A DNA stretch of 64,000 nt, taken from positions 9,424,001 through 9,488,000 of the forward strand of contig OX485809.1 in assembly GCA_950295325.1 (NCBI GenBank), in the 5' to 3' direction. Below, piece by piece: positions 12,950 through 24,669 of the stretch. The translations under genes were made by a program, and so were the position numbers. The DNA is from Polytrichum commune (taxonomy: Eukaryota > Streptophyta > Polytrichopsida > Polytrichales > Polytrichaceae). The notes beneath the pieces were generated by a model. The model had not been told where the DNA came from, made no database searches, and saw only the letters and a program-made list of their open reading frames with translations. Position 1 is the first letter of the stretch, and each line of letters begins with the position of its first letter.

Positions 12950-13680
12950 GGGCTAAGATTGGACGCCATGAAGATATGTGTCGCAATGAGATCGAACTAT
13001 GTGATTAGATATTTTGAACCATTCTAGGTATGTTAATGAGCAACAATTGGGAGGACCTTTGTGATTCTTTCAAAAGTAGGAAAATTCTCCCTTTGGACTC
13101 TCATAGCATTTTACATGTCAATTTTGATTCAAAATTTGGAGATGATCGTCTTTATGATTCGCAATTGCTACCATGATGACACAATTCCTGAACACATCCA
13201 TTGGTCAAAATTGTGTGTGGAGTTGGAAGTGTCCATATTGGGGCCACATCTTAAGTCAATGATAACTTGGATAAGTGTGTTGCGAACTTAAAGGATAAGA
13301 TATGTGAATCTTAATCGAATGTTAAATTCGATTCTTATGTAGACACGCACTTTTGAGTGGTATATCTAAGGCTTGTATTCTAGAATGGACTCCCAAAAAC
13401 ACATGTGTTATGACGGAGTACATGTTCACAACAAGGACATTAGTCTAGGTTCAATAGTTAACACGGTTGGAAAGACTTATTTGATCGCCTAAAGTCAAAG
13501 AAGAAATTTTCCACTTTGACCCTGTTATAACTTCTGCGCATCAACTCCGATCTTGACACTTGGAACAAAAATCTCAGAGATTCATAATTGTTGACTGGAT
13601 GATACAATTTTAGATCCCATCCAATGGCAAAACCCAACATGTATGTGGAGTTGATAGTGCACGCATACCTTAGATGATGC
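12950..13680 (+). repeat. Two diverged copies of a dispersed repeat
   Basis: Segments at about 12970-13270 and 13390-13660 share an ordered series of short phrases with 31810-32070. In order these are a gTGTGT-TGA-G phrase, TTCTAGGT, an AACAATTGGGAG or AACGGTTGGAAAG phrase, a long block ending at TCC-TTGG-CAA, then TGTGTGGAGTTGGAAGTG or ATGTATGTGGAGT. The copies are strongly degenerate. Probably fragments of an old LTR or other transposon; the family is unknown. Confidence 0.4.
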
Positions 13681-13795
13681 AGGTCTTGCTTCTACCTTTT
13701 ATTATATCTAAGATGCAAGCAAATGATGACTTTGGTACATATATGTCCTACTACATTGTCTTCTTATGAGTTCATGTATATGTATTTGTATCTAT

Positions 13796-13834
13796 TGTGT
13801 GGCGTGGCGTGGCGTGGTGTGGTGTGGTGTGTGG
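13796..13834. repeat. GTGTGGCGTG-type minisatellite
   Basis: Tandem GGCGT units grade into GGTGT units. Confidence 0.75.
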
Positions 13835-14861
13835 ATGTTGTGATTCTTTTAGCTAGGAATTGAACCACTCAACACTGGCTCTTGGAAGGGCCAACACTAT
13901 TCAAGCATGCCCTAGGTCTGCTGGTAGCTCCGATGATATAACTAAAGTTGTTTCGCCCTATGGCGAGCATCCACTTCTAACTTCACAAACAAATTTGACT
14001 GTGTGCTTCACAAATTATAAATGGTTTATCTCATCCCATTAACGATTGTGAATCACAAACATTGTTGTTCCAAATTTTGGAATGATTGGAGTTACAAGAA
14101 GTCAAAGTGAAGATTTTTTTTGCTTCTTAGAGTGGTCACGTAGGCCCTCCCAATTATGTTTATTAGTGAATCTAGGATGTTAGAATATTGTGAGCACGTA
14201 AGTCCCGTTTCATCGAAACACGTGTCTTTTTGTTCCAATTCTTAGTACTAAAACCTTGCCAAATACCTACCACCCGAGAGTGTCCGATCAAGAAAAAAGT
14301 GGCCACATAAGGCCCACATATAACCTTAACAACCAAGGGTACGGTGTTCCGAATCCTACACAACATTGGAGACAAAACTTGAGGCAAGATTTCCTATGCC
14401 TGAATCTATTTACATGGTGTTGACGTCATTGAATCATGGAGGATGAATTGATTTTGGGTACCAAAATATCGAGTGATGAAGAGCCACTACATCTAGCCTT
14501 ATGATGCTAGACTCTATTGTACACATTAGGACGGCGCACCTAATTCGTCATGCACCGAAAAAGCACCATGCAAGTTTGTCGCGTTAAGCTTATCAAAAGG
14601 GGCAAGCACGATGAAATAGTATTGTGGAGTTGTGGGTGGGTGGTGAGTTCGCGTGGTGTGGGCCTTCCCTTCCCGACAAATAGCCGACCATCTATAAGGG
14701 AGACCGTCACCATGGGTGGTGACATGGTGCTCACCTGGACAAATCGGCATTCGCGGTGGTGCACCCGATCTCGGGAGCTCATCAGAACACTATAATTGTC
14801 CTAAGTTTCAAACCCTATACACTTTTGGAGCTCGATTTGGGCCTCTCGTTATATATATAAA

Positions 14862-14884
14862 TAGATAGATAGATAGATAGATGG
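14862..14884. repeat. (GATA)n microsatellite
   Basis: About five GATA units, preceded by a (TA)n stretch. Confidence 0.8.
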
Positions 14885-16114
14885 ATATAGTTTTTTGAAA
14901 GCATAACATGAATATAACTTATGATGTGACTTTTGTGTAGATAGTGATAGTGTGTTGTCTTGCAGTGTTATTCTCTTTGACAATTGGACATTATCTAACT
15001 TGGAAAGATTTTGATGAAGATTCACGTTTTTCTATATAGAGAGAAAAATACAAAGTGAAGAGTTCAAGAAAAGGTCTTTGTAGTTCTAAATAATACATAG
15101 TTTATATAAGGTATGAACATGCAATAGTGTATACAAGTTCCCCAAACATGTATTGGATTAAAAGTCCACTTGGTTTATATGATTGAAGCTCTACCTAATA
15201 GTGAATATAACATCCTCCAAAGAGGAAGTGAAAAGAGAACCATCTATAACTACGGCAATAAAATATGCATGGTATGCATTTAAATTTACACCTTTTAGAT
15301 GAGCCCAAAACTTATTATATTTGTTTTAACATATACGTATCCCTCCAATTGAAAGAGTGAAATCTATAAATGGGTGAATTATTGACGAGATTGCTTTTGG
15401 CATTTTAAACTATTTTCATTTTCTCTTTGTAGTAAGTTCGATTTCATAAACCAAGTGAGATCTAATTGTCATACCTGATCACACACTTGCATAGACTATC
15501 AAGTAAAACATATTGATGTCTTAAAGGGATTGTCATACTTTTGACAAATTCAAACACACTCACCACTATAAACACCCCCACGCCACTAGCAATCAGTGGA
15601 CGCGATCAAGTCCTACACAACCTCCACCCTAAACCCACCCTCCCTCCCTCCTTCCTCTCCCACCCATGGCACAAGAGTTCAACAAACTTCTCAAGCATCC
15701 GTTCCGTGCCCGTGAGTGAGTTAGGTAACTTGCTAACTTTTCGCTATATTCCCTCAATTATCAATGTCGGCCAACGCCTCCATGCCCTAGTTGGAACTTT
15801 TGCTCAATCACCAACATTGGTTGTAGCCCAATTATGCGGTGGTGGCGGTAGTAATATCAACACCTAGTCACCTCATAATTTGTTTGAGCCCACCACCCAC
15901 CGAGGGGTGCTTGGCTCATGTATGGACATACACCTTTCTTCCCAGCTCATCAAGCTTAGACCTTTTTGGGGCATGCGTGGGGTTGGCCTCTGCCAATGGG
16001 GCAAAGTCAGTTTGTTTAGGGAACAACAAACAACACCGCCCCATGTTTGACTCACCTTAGCTTACCTTATTCTGGTAATGAAATACTTACAAAAGGTTGG
16101 TATATATGTATTCT

Positions 16115-16326
16115 AACATTTTTGTAATGAGGTATTATCATGGATGATTGAAGTTTGGATGAAAAAGAACTTAGTAAATCACAATAACTATAACCTTGTG
16201 AATATATAATGCTCAAATGTTTGAACAAGGGATAACAACTAATTAGGTTTACATTTAGTGTTGGTTTACATAAATTATATAGCATGACAAATAGTATTGT
16301 TGACCCTAAATACAATATTTAGTGTA
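16115..16326. mobile_element. MITE of the CACTAAATAT family, left end missing
   Basis: This segment aligns to the right half of the MITE at 28.9-29.3 kb: the ATTATCATGGATGATTGAA phrase, then ACTATAACCTTGTGAAT against GCAACGTTGTGAAT, then the end ATATTTAGTG-TA. The expected left inverted end is not found upstream, so the copy is truncated at about 16115. Confidence 0.5.
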
Positions 16327-16535
16327 GTTACATATTCCGACATCTAGAGTATGTTGAAGAGGGATGTGTGTCTATCTATTATTCACATGATGTCGCATAT
16401 GTTCTGGATTTGGTGTAGTATGAATTGCCGTAATTGTCCCATCAAGACTTTTAACACCTAATTATTTACAATGTGTACTACCACAATCAGTGGCATTTAA
16501 TAGAAACACTCCCTTCACAAGGAAATGGAATTGTT

Positions 16536-16558
16536 GATATATATATATATATATATAT
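16536..16558. repeat. (AT)n microsatellite
   Basis: Uninterrupted TA dinucleotides. A similar run occurs at 17305-17328. Confidence 0.8.
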
Positions 16559-17460
16559 GCATCCATCTCCTCAAAAGCTAGTCAAAATTTTAAACTACAC
16601 CTCTATCTCAATTGATGTTAATGACCACTTGGATAACATACAAATATTGCAAGTCAATTCATGAGAATTTTTTCAAACACCTTATGTTATTTACAGCTCT
16701 TCATCATATTATTGGGTATACATATCAAATAAAATAGTAGAGTTTTTGACCTTCAAGAAATCCCAGGAACCTTGTATTTCATCATCAATTGTGCATGCGT
16801 TATATTGTAATGTACAATCACTGTGACCTCCCACTAGACTTTGTGGAAGAAGTCATAGCACTGCAAATTCCAAAAGGGTAATCCACACTAACTGAAATAA
16901 AGGAGTAGTGATCATAAGCAATCAATCTCTTCACACAAAGGGACCAACAAAAACTTAGAATCATGTGCAACATATACTTGATATTTATCTTAGTGTGGTA
17001 GAGACATAGAAACTAGATGTGTAGGAACTAACACATTGAAGATGAAATTCTTAACTTGATTGATGTTATTGAATCCATGTAAGGACTTTCAGAGCTGACA
17101 TGTTGGACTTCTTGTCCAGTTTTAGGATTCCAATAGCATGCAGTGTGTTCAGTACCTCTTGCATACCATCATGTACTAAAATCTTATTTTGGGTTGAGTC
17201 AATAAACTTTTCTCATGATTACCGTACATGAACGAGTTCAAAGCCCTTGTTTGTATTCGTTTGACATCAACAACTTTTGTTGCATATGTAGTCTCTTGTG
17301 TAACTATATATATATATATATATATATAATTTTCTTCTTCTTCTAAACCCACCCTAAACACATTCATTTCAATTTGTTCCAACATAACATAACTCAACTC
17401 ACAAAGGTTGTTATGTGGGTTACAAATATGCATGGGATAATTCATTGATGTACTCACCTC

Positions 17461-17837
17461 CCATTGTTTTGACCCAGGCTAGATCACATCTTCATTCGAT
17501 TGGGCCCCGTCCCTCTCACCCCCCCCCCTTCACTGCCCGGTCATCCTGCCCGCACCTACGTGGGAAATCTTACTCCTTGGGAACCAATGTGACAATACCC
17601 GGTCACTTAAGCCATTCAGATCCTTTGGCATGTGAAGGAACTCCATCAATTAACTTGGGAACAATGAAAGTGATGTCAATTTATTTATTTATAATTTTGA
17701 CCAAGTATTGTCACATTGGTTCCCAACGAAGAGGAGTTCCCACGCAAGTGTGGGCAGGGAGGTCATGCAGTGAAGGAGGCGTGGGAGGGGCATGGCCCAA
17801 CTGAATGAAGATGTGATCTAGCCCGGGGCCACTATTT
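17461..17837. mobile_element. MULE-type fold-back MITE
   Basis: Two arms of about 125 bp (17470-17598 and 17704-17828) are inverted copies. Shared blocks are GGCTAGATCACATCTTCATT, TTCACTGC, CCTGCCC, CGTGGGAA and TGGGAACCAATGTGACAATA. The near-matching 9-bp flanks CCATTGTTT (17461) and CCACTATTT (17829) agree at 7 of 9 positions and may be an aged 9-bp duplication, as made by Mutator-like elements. The 359-bp element has no coding capacity. The 17415-17804 frame across it is incidental. Confidence 0.65.
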
Positions 17838-17878
17838 CATGTTCAACCATAGTGTGTCACCCCAAAGTGGTTACTAAA

Positions 17879-17916
17879 AGGGTTTAGGGTTTAAGGTTTG
17901 GGGTTTAGGGTTTCGC
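17879..17916. repeat. Degenerate telomere-like (TTTAGGG)n
   Basis: Five units of GGGTTTA type, some variant (AAGGTTT, TGGGGTTT), lie in a row. This is the Arabidopsis-type plant telomere motif, present here as a short interstitial tract. Confidence 0.7.
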
Positions 17917-17919
17917 AAT

Positions 17920-18140
17920 CCCGATGTCCGGGGAGGTTTTAGGGCATACTCAATCAAAATACTAGTGTTTCCAAGTCCAACTAGTTACGTGTTGTGATCT
18001 TTCCGTTTTTCTTGATTGACCTACAATCCATACCTTCCTCTAAACCAATTGATAATTACCCTAAAACTTTGAACTTCAACCAGTTATTTCTTAAACCCGA
18101 CCAGTTCACTTGTAACTACACTGATTATCCCAATTAACGA
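17920..18140 (+). repeat. Dispersed repeat family R1, copy 1
   Basis: Begins CCGGGGAGGTTTTAGGGCAT and continues with CCAACTAGTTACGTGTT, TTTCCGTTTTTC and ACTTCAACCAGTTATTTCTT. It is colinear with copies at 20.93-22.80 kb (interrupted by a Harbinger element) and 31.46-31.69 kb. Confidence 0.6.
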
Positions 18141-19924
18141 GGGAGGGCTATTTAGTGAAGGTGATACAAAATTTTTTTCTATGAAATTAATGCCACTAAA
18201 AGATCCAGGATCAAGCACTATTCATCCCAACACTATTCACCGATAGTACCGACACTATTCACCATGGCAGTATTCACTGCCAAGCACGTGTTTGCATATT
18301 AATTTTTATATTGCTCTACAAGCACCTTAAAACACGCACTAATCTTGTTTGAAATGTATGGTGAACGAATTTGTGTTCATGAAATTAATATCACCCAGTA
18401 AACAAATTCATCCTACACTAATTTTGAGACTTGGCAAAATAGTGTGTCGTGTGTGCTTTGGGAATGAGTATCTCATGCACTAAGGGGGATAACGAGTGTA
18501 GTGGTCGGTCCTCCCCATGCGTTGTGCAATCCCAAAGCCAATAAGTTATTGGTCATGCCCAGTTTTCGTGCCACCTTGCTTGCCTCCTCAAGCACTTGCT
18601 TCAGCCATTGCCACCCTGCCCACTTGCACCATTGCACGTTGGAGCCTCCTACTACGGCAGCATATAACTTAGGTGGCGGACCCATATTTCAATCGGAACC
18701 AAAGTTTACAACGTGCATTTCGAAACTACAAAGGAAAAATGTTTCCAAAAAGATTCAAAATGTTTCGAAACACAAAAGTCCATTAAAAAACGGAGCTAGA
18801 GTATGTTATAAGCTCTGGGCTTAAATACATCACTACTACAAAGCCCAAACAAGGATAAAATGTGGTTTTTCTGTGAGAATAAGCATGCGGGTCTTCATAA
18901 CTGTCAATTTTTTGTGAACCAAAATCAATTAGATAATCTAAAATACTCAATTGGTCATTGTGCCTGCCACTATTGAAATCATCATCATCATAAGTGTTGC
19001 TTTCCAAGTTACTTGTTTCAAAAAGGCTTTGGCTTGCAATAGAGGTTATTAAAAATTGAGATTCATCTGTTGAAGTTGGCGTGGTCAAAACTGCACTCAA
19101 ACTCTTAGATTCCCCTTCCGTGGCACACGTTGAGATGGTTGAACTCTTTCTTCATACAAGAAAGAATATTGATCTAAACACCACTTTTTAGCTTTTGATT
19201 ACAAGTACAATAGGGAATGCAATGCCTCTAGAAATGTTGGGAAACATAGGAGTGGTGCATGCACAAACCACAAGCAACTTAAATATCTAGACTCTTGTTT
19301 TGATACACCATTTGAAACCAACATTTATGTTTGTCTCTATTCCGTTTCCAAACATGTTTCATTGCAACTATGATTGGAATATACACTCATTTCTAAGGAG
19401 AGTGTTTGGCACCGGACTACCGGCTAAGGTAGATGAGGCTAATGTGGACACCTCCAGCTTTGTGGAATCATCTAGCTCACGGATTTGAGCATTAGAAGCT
19501 TGAGCAAGTTAGCAATTGCGAATCAAGACCAAATAATTTGAAATCGTTGAAATCGGAAGTAAGGAAGGTGTTGATCTAGGCTCCATAATAAAAGGTTCTC
19601 TACTTCCCAATGTGGTGTTATAGGGGGGAACTCTTTCATTGCTCAGTGTTGTGTAAGTGGACAACATCATTAGCATATTTTGCATGGGTCATATACCAAT
19701 GAAAATCAAGTTTAATGCCAATATTGGTTGTGTCGTGTCTCTAAAGTGGTCTCATGTAAGACTAAATGTTGCCAAATTGTTTTCATTATAGAATACCCAC
19801 AATGCAAGTTTGTCGGCACCTCACAACTACATCCTAATTTGACCACCTTGGGTACAAAAATCAAGCATGTCATAGTCTGGTGGATAACACTCCTCGTTGT
19901 GGAGGATGGTGGGTGTAGTTTGAC
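18141..19924. other. Intergenic DNA
   Basis: Contains short ACACTATTCA repeats at 18220-18265 and a GC-rich patch at 18490-18680 that is open on both strands. No gene is supported. Confidence 0.4.
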
Positions 19925-20090
19925 TTTTGTGAAGGTGACTAACCCAAATATTATCAAGGTGTTGGCTAAATTGTCATGTATTACTCACCCACCAAATTAA
20001 AGCAACTGTATCAATGATTAGGAGCCAAAAAATAGGTGTCTGAATAAAGAAGATAACCGAAGTAACCTCACCTACCTTAAGTAATGTATG
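19925..20090 (-). repeat. Dispersed repeat R2, minus orientation
   Basis: On the minus strand this reads AAGGTAGGTGAGGTTACTT, then ACACCTATTTTTTGGCTCCT, then GGTGGGTGAGTAATACATG. The same phrases occur in the same order on the plus strand at 54753-54890. They are diverged copies of one repeat in opposite orientations. Confidence 0.6.
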
Positions 20091-21011
20091 GAATGAAGTG
20101 ACATTGTTTTTAAAGTCCAGGATGCCCAAAGGCTTATAGGACTAGAAGTACATCAAGATGGTGTCGAAGAGGCTAATCCCCTAGGGTAACAGAGTGTAGT
20201 GGCTCTAGTAAGACAAAGACTAATAAGTTATCAAACATGATGTTCCAATTGAAACAAAACGACTTGAAACATCCTAGTATTACACACCGAAATAGGGAAA
20301 GAAACTTATCTCCAATGGAGTTGTAGAGGGAACACTATGACACAAAAGGGCAATGTAATGAAGGGGATGCACTTTATTTCACAAATATTATATGACCATC
20401 AACTTTGTCCTTGCGTCATCTTGGTTTAGAAATTCACAAAGTTGTCACTCGATTCAATGTCTCAATTTCACTCTTTCATACAATCTTTCCTATCATTTGA
20501 TTCAACAGTGACAAGTAAATCAAAAGAAAGAAAACCATTTCAATACCATTATCATCACGCCCACATGTATGCCGTGGTTTGCTAGACGAGGATACACATC
20601 AGAACATAAGGAACTTGTTTTTCCTTCTAACCTCACTCACTCACCGCCTGCCAGCCACTGGATGATTCCCTGGAAGGTGTTCCCTGGTTTACCTTCTTGA
20701 TGCTGGCCTAGGATTCCACGTGGGCTTTGGACGGGTCCCAAGCAATGTGAGAATGCCACATGGCAAAGGTTCAATAACAATTGCTCAACAATCAACAAAG
20801 GCACAAGCCTCCGGTACTTCTGCGACGAGCTTCTTGTGTGTACGGAGTTGAACTTGGTTGAGGATATCTACAAAAGTAAAGCAATGCATGCAATGTCCTA
20901 CACCTACAGCATTTACCAAGTAGTGATCAAAGGATGCTGAGCTGTGCCTGGGAAGTTTTAGGGCATAGTCGGTCAAGATCCTCATGATTCTTAATCCACC
21001 CAGTTACATGT

Positions 21012-22646
21012 TTAGAGCATCTCCACCGTTGGCTTTAAGGCTGACGCCAACGGTGGAAACCGCGTCCGTTGGCCGGGTATAGGGCCCACCGGCGACGCGG
21101 CAACGGTGAATCACACCCCGGTCACTTCAAAAAATCTCCCGCTGCCGCTACCTTGCCGAGACCATTTCTTCACGGCAAAGCAGAAGATTCTAGAATATAT
21201 CTGGCTTCGAAATTTGCGCCAATGGTAAATGGGAGGAAGAAGCAAGCGCCCAGGGTTGCGGAGGAAGGAGGTCCTGTGCGACCTGGTGTCAAAGGCAAGA
21301 ATTTCTGCAAGGATGAGGAGGAGCAGCTTTGTAGAAGTGTCTTGCATGTGACACAAGATCGCATTGTTGGTAATCAACAAAGAGCAGGTGTTTTTTGGGA
21401 GCGGATCACCACTCACTACCAAGAGAATCAGCCACAGGGACCTCGGCCGCAGCGCTCATTGGAGACAAAGTGGGGCATCATCAAACATGACGTCTCCAAG
21501 TTCATTGGTGTGTACTCACAGGTGATGCGGTTGAATCGAAGTGGGACGAGCGCTTCAGATACCTTGAGGAGGGCGCATGAATTGTACAAGCAGAAGAACG
21601 AAAAGGGATCGGATTTCGCATTCGAACACTGCTGGGTATTGCTGCGAGACCACCCGAAGTGGTCGGAGGGGTGGACACAGGTGAAGGTTGTGACGCCGAA
21701 GAGGAAAGCGCCTTGCTCAGAGGAGGACAGTGACTGCTTCGATTTGTCCGAGATGGAGCGGGGCGTAGCAACAGCTTCGGAGGAGGGGGGCGGATCAGCG
21801 GAGGGAGGGAGTGTGCGTGCAGAAGCATCGCGGATATTCAAGGGGCGCCCTGGAGGTGTCAAGGCTGCAAAGGAGGATGTGCGACAAGGGAAGATCCATG
21901 AGGGTCTTTTGTTGGCACACGCGGAGGCCACGAAAAGCATGGCTGCGGCACACATGAGGAAGGCTGCGATTCTGGAGGACCAGAATCTCCTCATGCTAAT
22001 GTCCATGCCTGATGCTGATGAGGACGCCAAGGAATACCTGCGCCTCCGAAGACAAGTGGAGTTGAAGAAGCTCCGCAAGCTTGTGGCTGAGGAGGAGGGC
22101 CGCGATGCGGAGGCCAATGCTGTCAAGAATCCACATGCGGCCAATGTTCCTGATGTCCCTGTGAGCTCGCCCGGAGCCTGGTCACCTGTTCTCCTGTCCA
22201 CCACACAGATTTGCCGAGGTCAGGTTGAGAATGGTCACCATTACGAAGCATCGAACGCCGCTGACTCACGTTTCCAGCTTGCACATCTCCTCTGCCGGGA
22301 AGTTCCACTGCTGTCGACAATAACTGGGGCTTGATTAGGAACTACTGTTGTCACTGAACTTATATCGCCAGGGAGGGAGAGAGAATTTTATCACAGCAAC
22401 CTCCTCTTCGAATTCACAAACTGGGCAAAAACCCAGTGCGTCCCAACTCGTCTGAAACCCTAATGTTCCTCTCTTCGTGGGTGATGAGAGAGCAGCTACT
22501 TGCTTCTCGATTTCCGGGAGCCGGGAGCCGGGAGACGAAGTGTCTGCGGTGGGGGGATGCCGGGTCCCGCGACCGGCCACCTCATTTGGCACCGGCCAAG
22601 CCCCCGTTGGCGTGCCCGTTGCCGCCAACGGGTGGAGATGCTCTTA
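21012..22646 (+). mobile_element. PIF/Harbinger-like element with NAM-like ORF
   Basis: TTA flanks both edges (21012-21014 and 22644-22646). The inverted ends are GAGCATCTCCACC-GTTGGC (from 21015) and, on the opposite strand, GAGCATCTCCACCCGTTGGC (from 22643). A TTA duplication is the rule for PIF/Harbinger. The 1629-bp body carries only one gene, a Myb/NAM-like protein; no DDE transposase is present. It sits inside repeat R1, whose uninterrupted copy near 31.52 kb shows the target without the insert. The element is GC-rich in an AT-rich neighbourhood, which suggests a recent arrival. Confidence 0.85.
21222..22334 (+). CDS. Myb/SANT-like NAM-associated protein of a Harbinger element
   Basis: An intact ORF of about 370 codons from the ATG at 21222. 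The frame is open further up to 21069, but that part is Arg/Pro-rich and close to the terminal repeat, so I prefer the internal start (MVNGRKKQAPRV). Residues about 25-105 form a Myb/SANT-like trihelix unit: DEEEQLCRSVLHVTQD, then FWERITTHY, then RSLETKWGIIKHDVSKF. Near residue 145 is FEHCWVLLRDHPKW, followed by a basic, acidic and Gly-rich linker. The C-terminal third (GVKAAKEDVRQGKIHEGLLL, then a long charged helix ending ELKKLRKLVAEEEGRD) resembles the NAM-associated C-terminal domain. In Harbinger elements the Myb-like partner brings the transposase to the element ends in the nucleus. Here it is alone, so it would act in trans or is a passenger. The last 60 residues look unconserved. Confidence 0.8.
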   Translation: MVNGRKKQAPRVAEEGGPVRPGVKGKNFCKDEEEQLCRSVLHVTQDRIVGNQQRAGVFWERITTHYQENQPQGPRPQRSLETKWGIIKHDVSKFIGVYSQVMRLNRSGTSASDTLRRAHELYKQKNEKGSDFAFEHCWVLLRDHPKWSEGWTQVKVVTPKRKAPCSEEDSDCFDLSEMERGVATASEEGGGSAEGGSVRAEASRIFKGRPGGVKAAKEDVRQGKIHEGLLLAHAEATKSMAAAHMRKAAILEDQNLLMLMSMPDADEDAKEYLRLRRQVELKKLRKLVAEEEGRDAEANAVKNPHAANVPDVPVSSPGAWSPVLLSTTQICRGQVENGHHYEASNAADSRFQLAHLLCREVPLLSTITGA

Positions 22647-22799
22647 CATCTTCCGGTTTTGCTTTCGTTCATTTGAGGTATATTCCACCATAGATTCCTC
22701 TAAAATGATCGGTAATTCTCCGGAAGTTTCCAACTTCAACCGGTTATTCCTCAAACTCAACCGGTTCATCTATATAGATATATAGATATATAGGCTTTG

Positions 22800-23581
22800 G
22801 AGAATAGTTGCAAGTTGCCCCCCAAGCTACACTATTGATATGGTGTATCGTAGTGTGGGTGAAGATACAGTTGCCAATAAGTATACATGTTGTTTTAAAG
22901 TGGTCTTTACGGTTTCTTTGTGTCTTTCACCATATGGCCCTTGCCTAGTTTTATGGATTTTGCCCAATATTTATCACACAACAATGAAGGAGGCAATAGC
23001 ACTCCTTCCACATCCATCTTGACATTATTCCACTGCATGGTTGTGTTCCATTCTATTATTTAGCATCCGACATGGACTTCCACTATCTTACCTTCATGGG
23101 GAAGAACTTAGAAAATGGAAGAAACCAATGTTGGTACATATAGTGTGAATATTGTGACAAGTGTCGGTAAGTTCAACAATAGTGCTGCATTTTGAATTGT
23201 ATATTCAATATATAATACTAGGATGAACAATGTTTCATGTGATTAGTACCAGAGTATAACTCCACCCAAATGTCCAAGTGTCAGCTTGTGTGTATGAATA
23301 ATAAATGAAGATTAATAAATAATAGAACTTTGTTCAAGGGGACATAAAATATAATTGACATATTCCAAGGTCATGGAACCAACCCACATGGTTGAATAAT
23401 GTTATGATGCTCCTTAAAATCTGCCTTGAATTTATATACAAGTTTATGGCTTTGATCAAGGTCTCTCTCTCTCTCTCTCTCTCTCGTGGGCATGATAAGT
23501 AATGTGACCTACACTAACCAACCCATGAGTGCACTCTTTTTGAAGACCACAAGTCTTTCTTGAATTTATGTTCTTGAGATG
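22800..23581. other. Intergenic DNA
   Basis: No gene recognised. It contains a (CT)n run at 23461-23486. Confidence 0.5.
23461..23486. repeat. (CT)n microsatellite
   Basis: About 13 CT units. Confidence 0.85.
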
Positions 23582-24094
23582 TACACTAGGGTCCAAGGTA
23601 GAATGGCGTTTTTGGTTTCCCAGTGGAAAAAAATTCAAGTATGCCCACTTTGAAAGCCTCTATAGAGTTCAAAAATTGGTATTTTACCTTGAAATTTTTA
23701 ACATGAACCTCAAATCAAGTTTTTAATATGCCTACCAAACTTCAAAGCCAAATAATTCAGCTAAAAAAATTTATTCAAAATCTATCAATATAGGTAGCTA
23801 TGGAAAAATTTCACTCCTACCAACTTCGACAGCCTCCCAAGAATTGAATTTTTTTTCCTTACTTTGACGTTTTTTTGGTAGAAACCAATTTGTGTTAGTA
23901 ATATATGGTAAAAATCTCAAGTCTAAAAGATTAGTAAAAAAAAGATATTCTCAATCTACCAACATGTGTTATTTTGCGGTATGCTTGTGGAAATCATTTT
24001 CACTACAACCAACTTTGACACCCTCCCAATGGCTAAAAATAGCCCATTTGCCATGAAATTATTTTCACAAGATAAGTTACATGTTAATAAGAAG

Positions 24095-24420
24095 TGTGCC
24101 AAAATTCAAGCTCCAAAAACTTACACAAAAAATCAAGAACATCCAAATTTAACTGTGCGCACTTGTCACATCCCAATGAATACACTTGCTAAAAATTTGA
24201 ACACCACATACGCATGAAGGAGCTTTTGTTCTCTACATCAATGCTTGTTTTGAGAGTTGTGCCAAAATTCAAGCTCAAAAAACTTACACAAAAAATCAAG
24301 AATATCCAAATTTAACTATGTGCACTTGTCACATTCCAATGAATACACTTGCTAAGAATTTGAACACCACATACGCATAAAGGAGTTTTTGTTCTCTACA
24401 TCAATGCTTGTTCTAAGAGT
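24095..24420 (+). repeat. Tandem duplication, 163-bp period
   Basis: TGTGCCAAAATTCAAGCTC at 24095 is repeated at 24258, and the following 160 bases agree almost throughout (ending in CTACATCAATGCTTGTT). The unit overlaps the inner edge of the left inverted arm. The duplication is not mirrored at the right arm. Confidence 0.85.
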
Positions 24421-24669
24421 TAAATATCACAAGTGACTTGTAGAATGTGTGATGATTTGAGAGGTCTTATTTGAAAGCAAAGGTATGTACATGGTGATGT
24501 GGGAGTAAGAATATGCACATGAAGATTCATTTGAGAGGAAAGGTCTACACATATTGGTTTGGGAGTGAAGGTATGCACATCAAGGTTGATTTGAGAGGGG
24601 AGCATGTATGGACATGTGGTTAGGTAGTTAAAATTTTAGATCAAATTCTCAAATTAAACGTTATGATTG

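Larger units (their letters stand above)
13681..16114. other. Intergenic DNA with GC-richer patches
   Basis: Patches at 14520-14800 and 15540-16060 are open on both strands without recognisable domains. A GTGTGGC-type minisatellite lies at 13796-13834 and (GATA)n at 14862-14883. No gene is supported. Confidence 0.4.
20935..22800 (+). repeat. Dispersed repeat R1, copy 2 (split by Harbinger insertion)
   Basis: The left part (about 20948-21011: GGGAAGTTTTAGGGCATAGT to CCCAGTTACATG) and the right part (22647-22790: ttccggttttgctttcg, caacttcaaccggttattcc) are the two halves of one repeat. Placed together they match the uninterrupted copy at 31.46-31.69 kb. Confidence 0.65.

Noticed and set aside
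18490-18690. 70-aa minus and 107-aa plus frames around 18.5-18.8 kb
   Set aside because: The GC-rich patch is open on both strands and no homology is recognised. It might be a transposon fragment but cannot be supported.
21428-22204. 258-aa minus-strand frame
   Set aside because: Antisense shadow of the NAM-like ORF; Ser/Pro-rich, as expected from the complement of GC-rich coding sequence.
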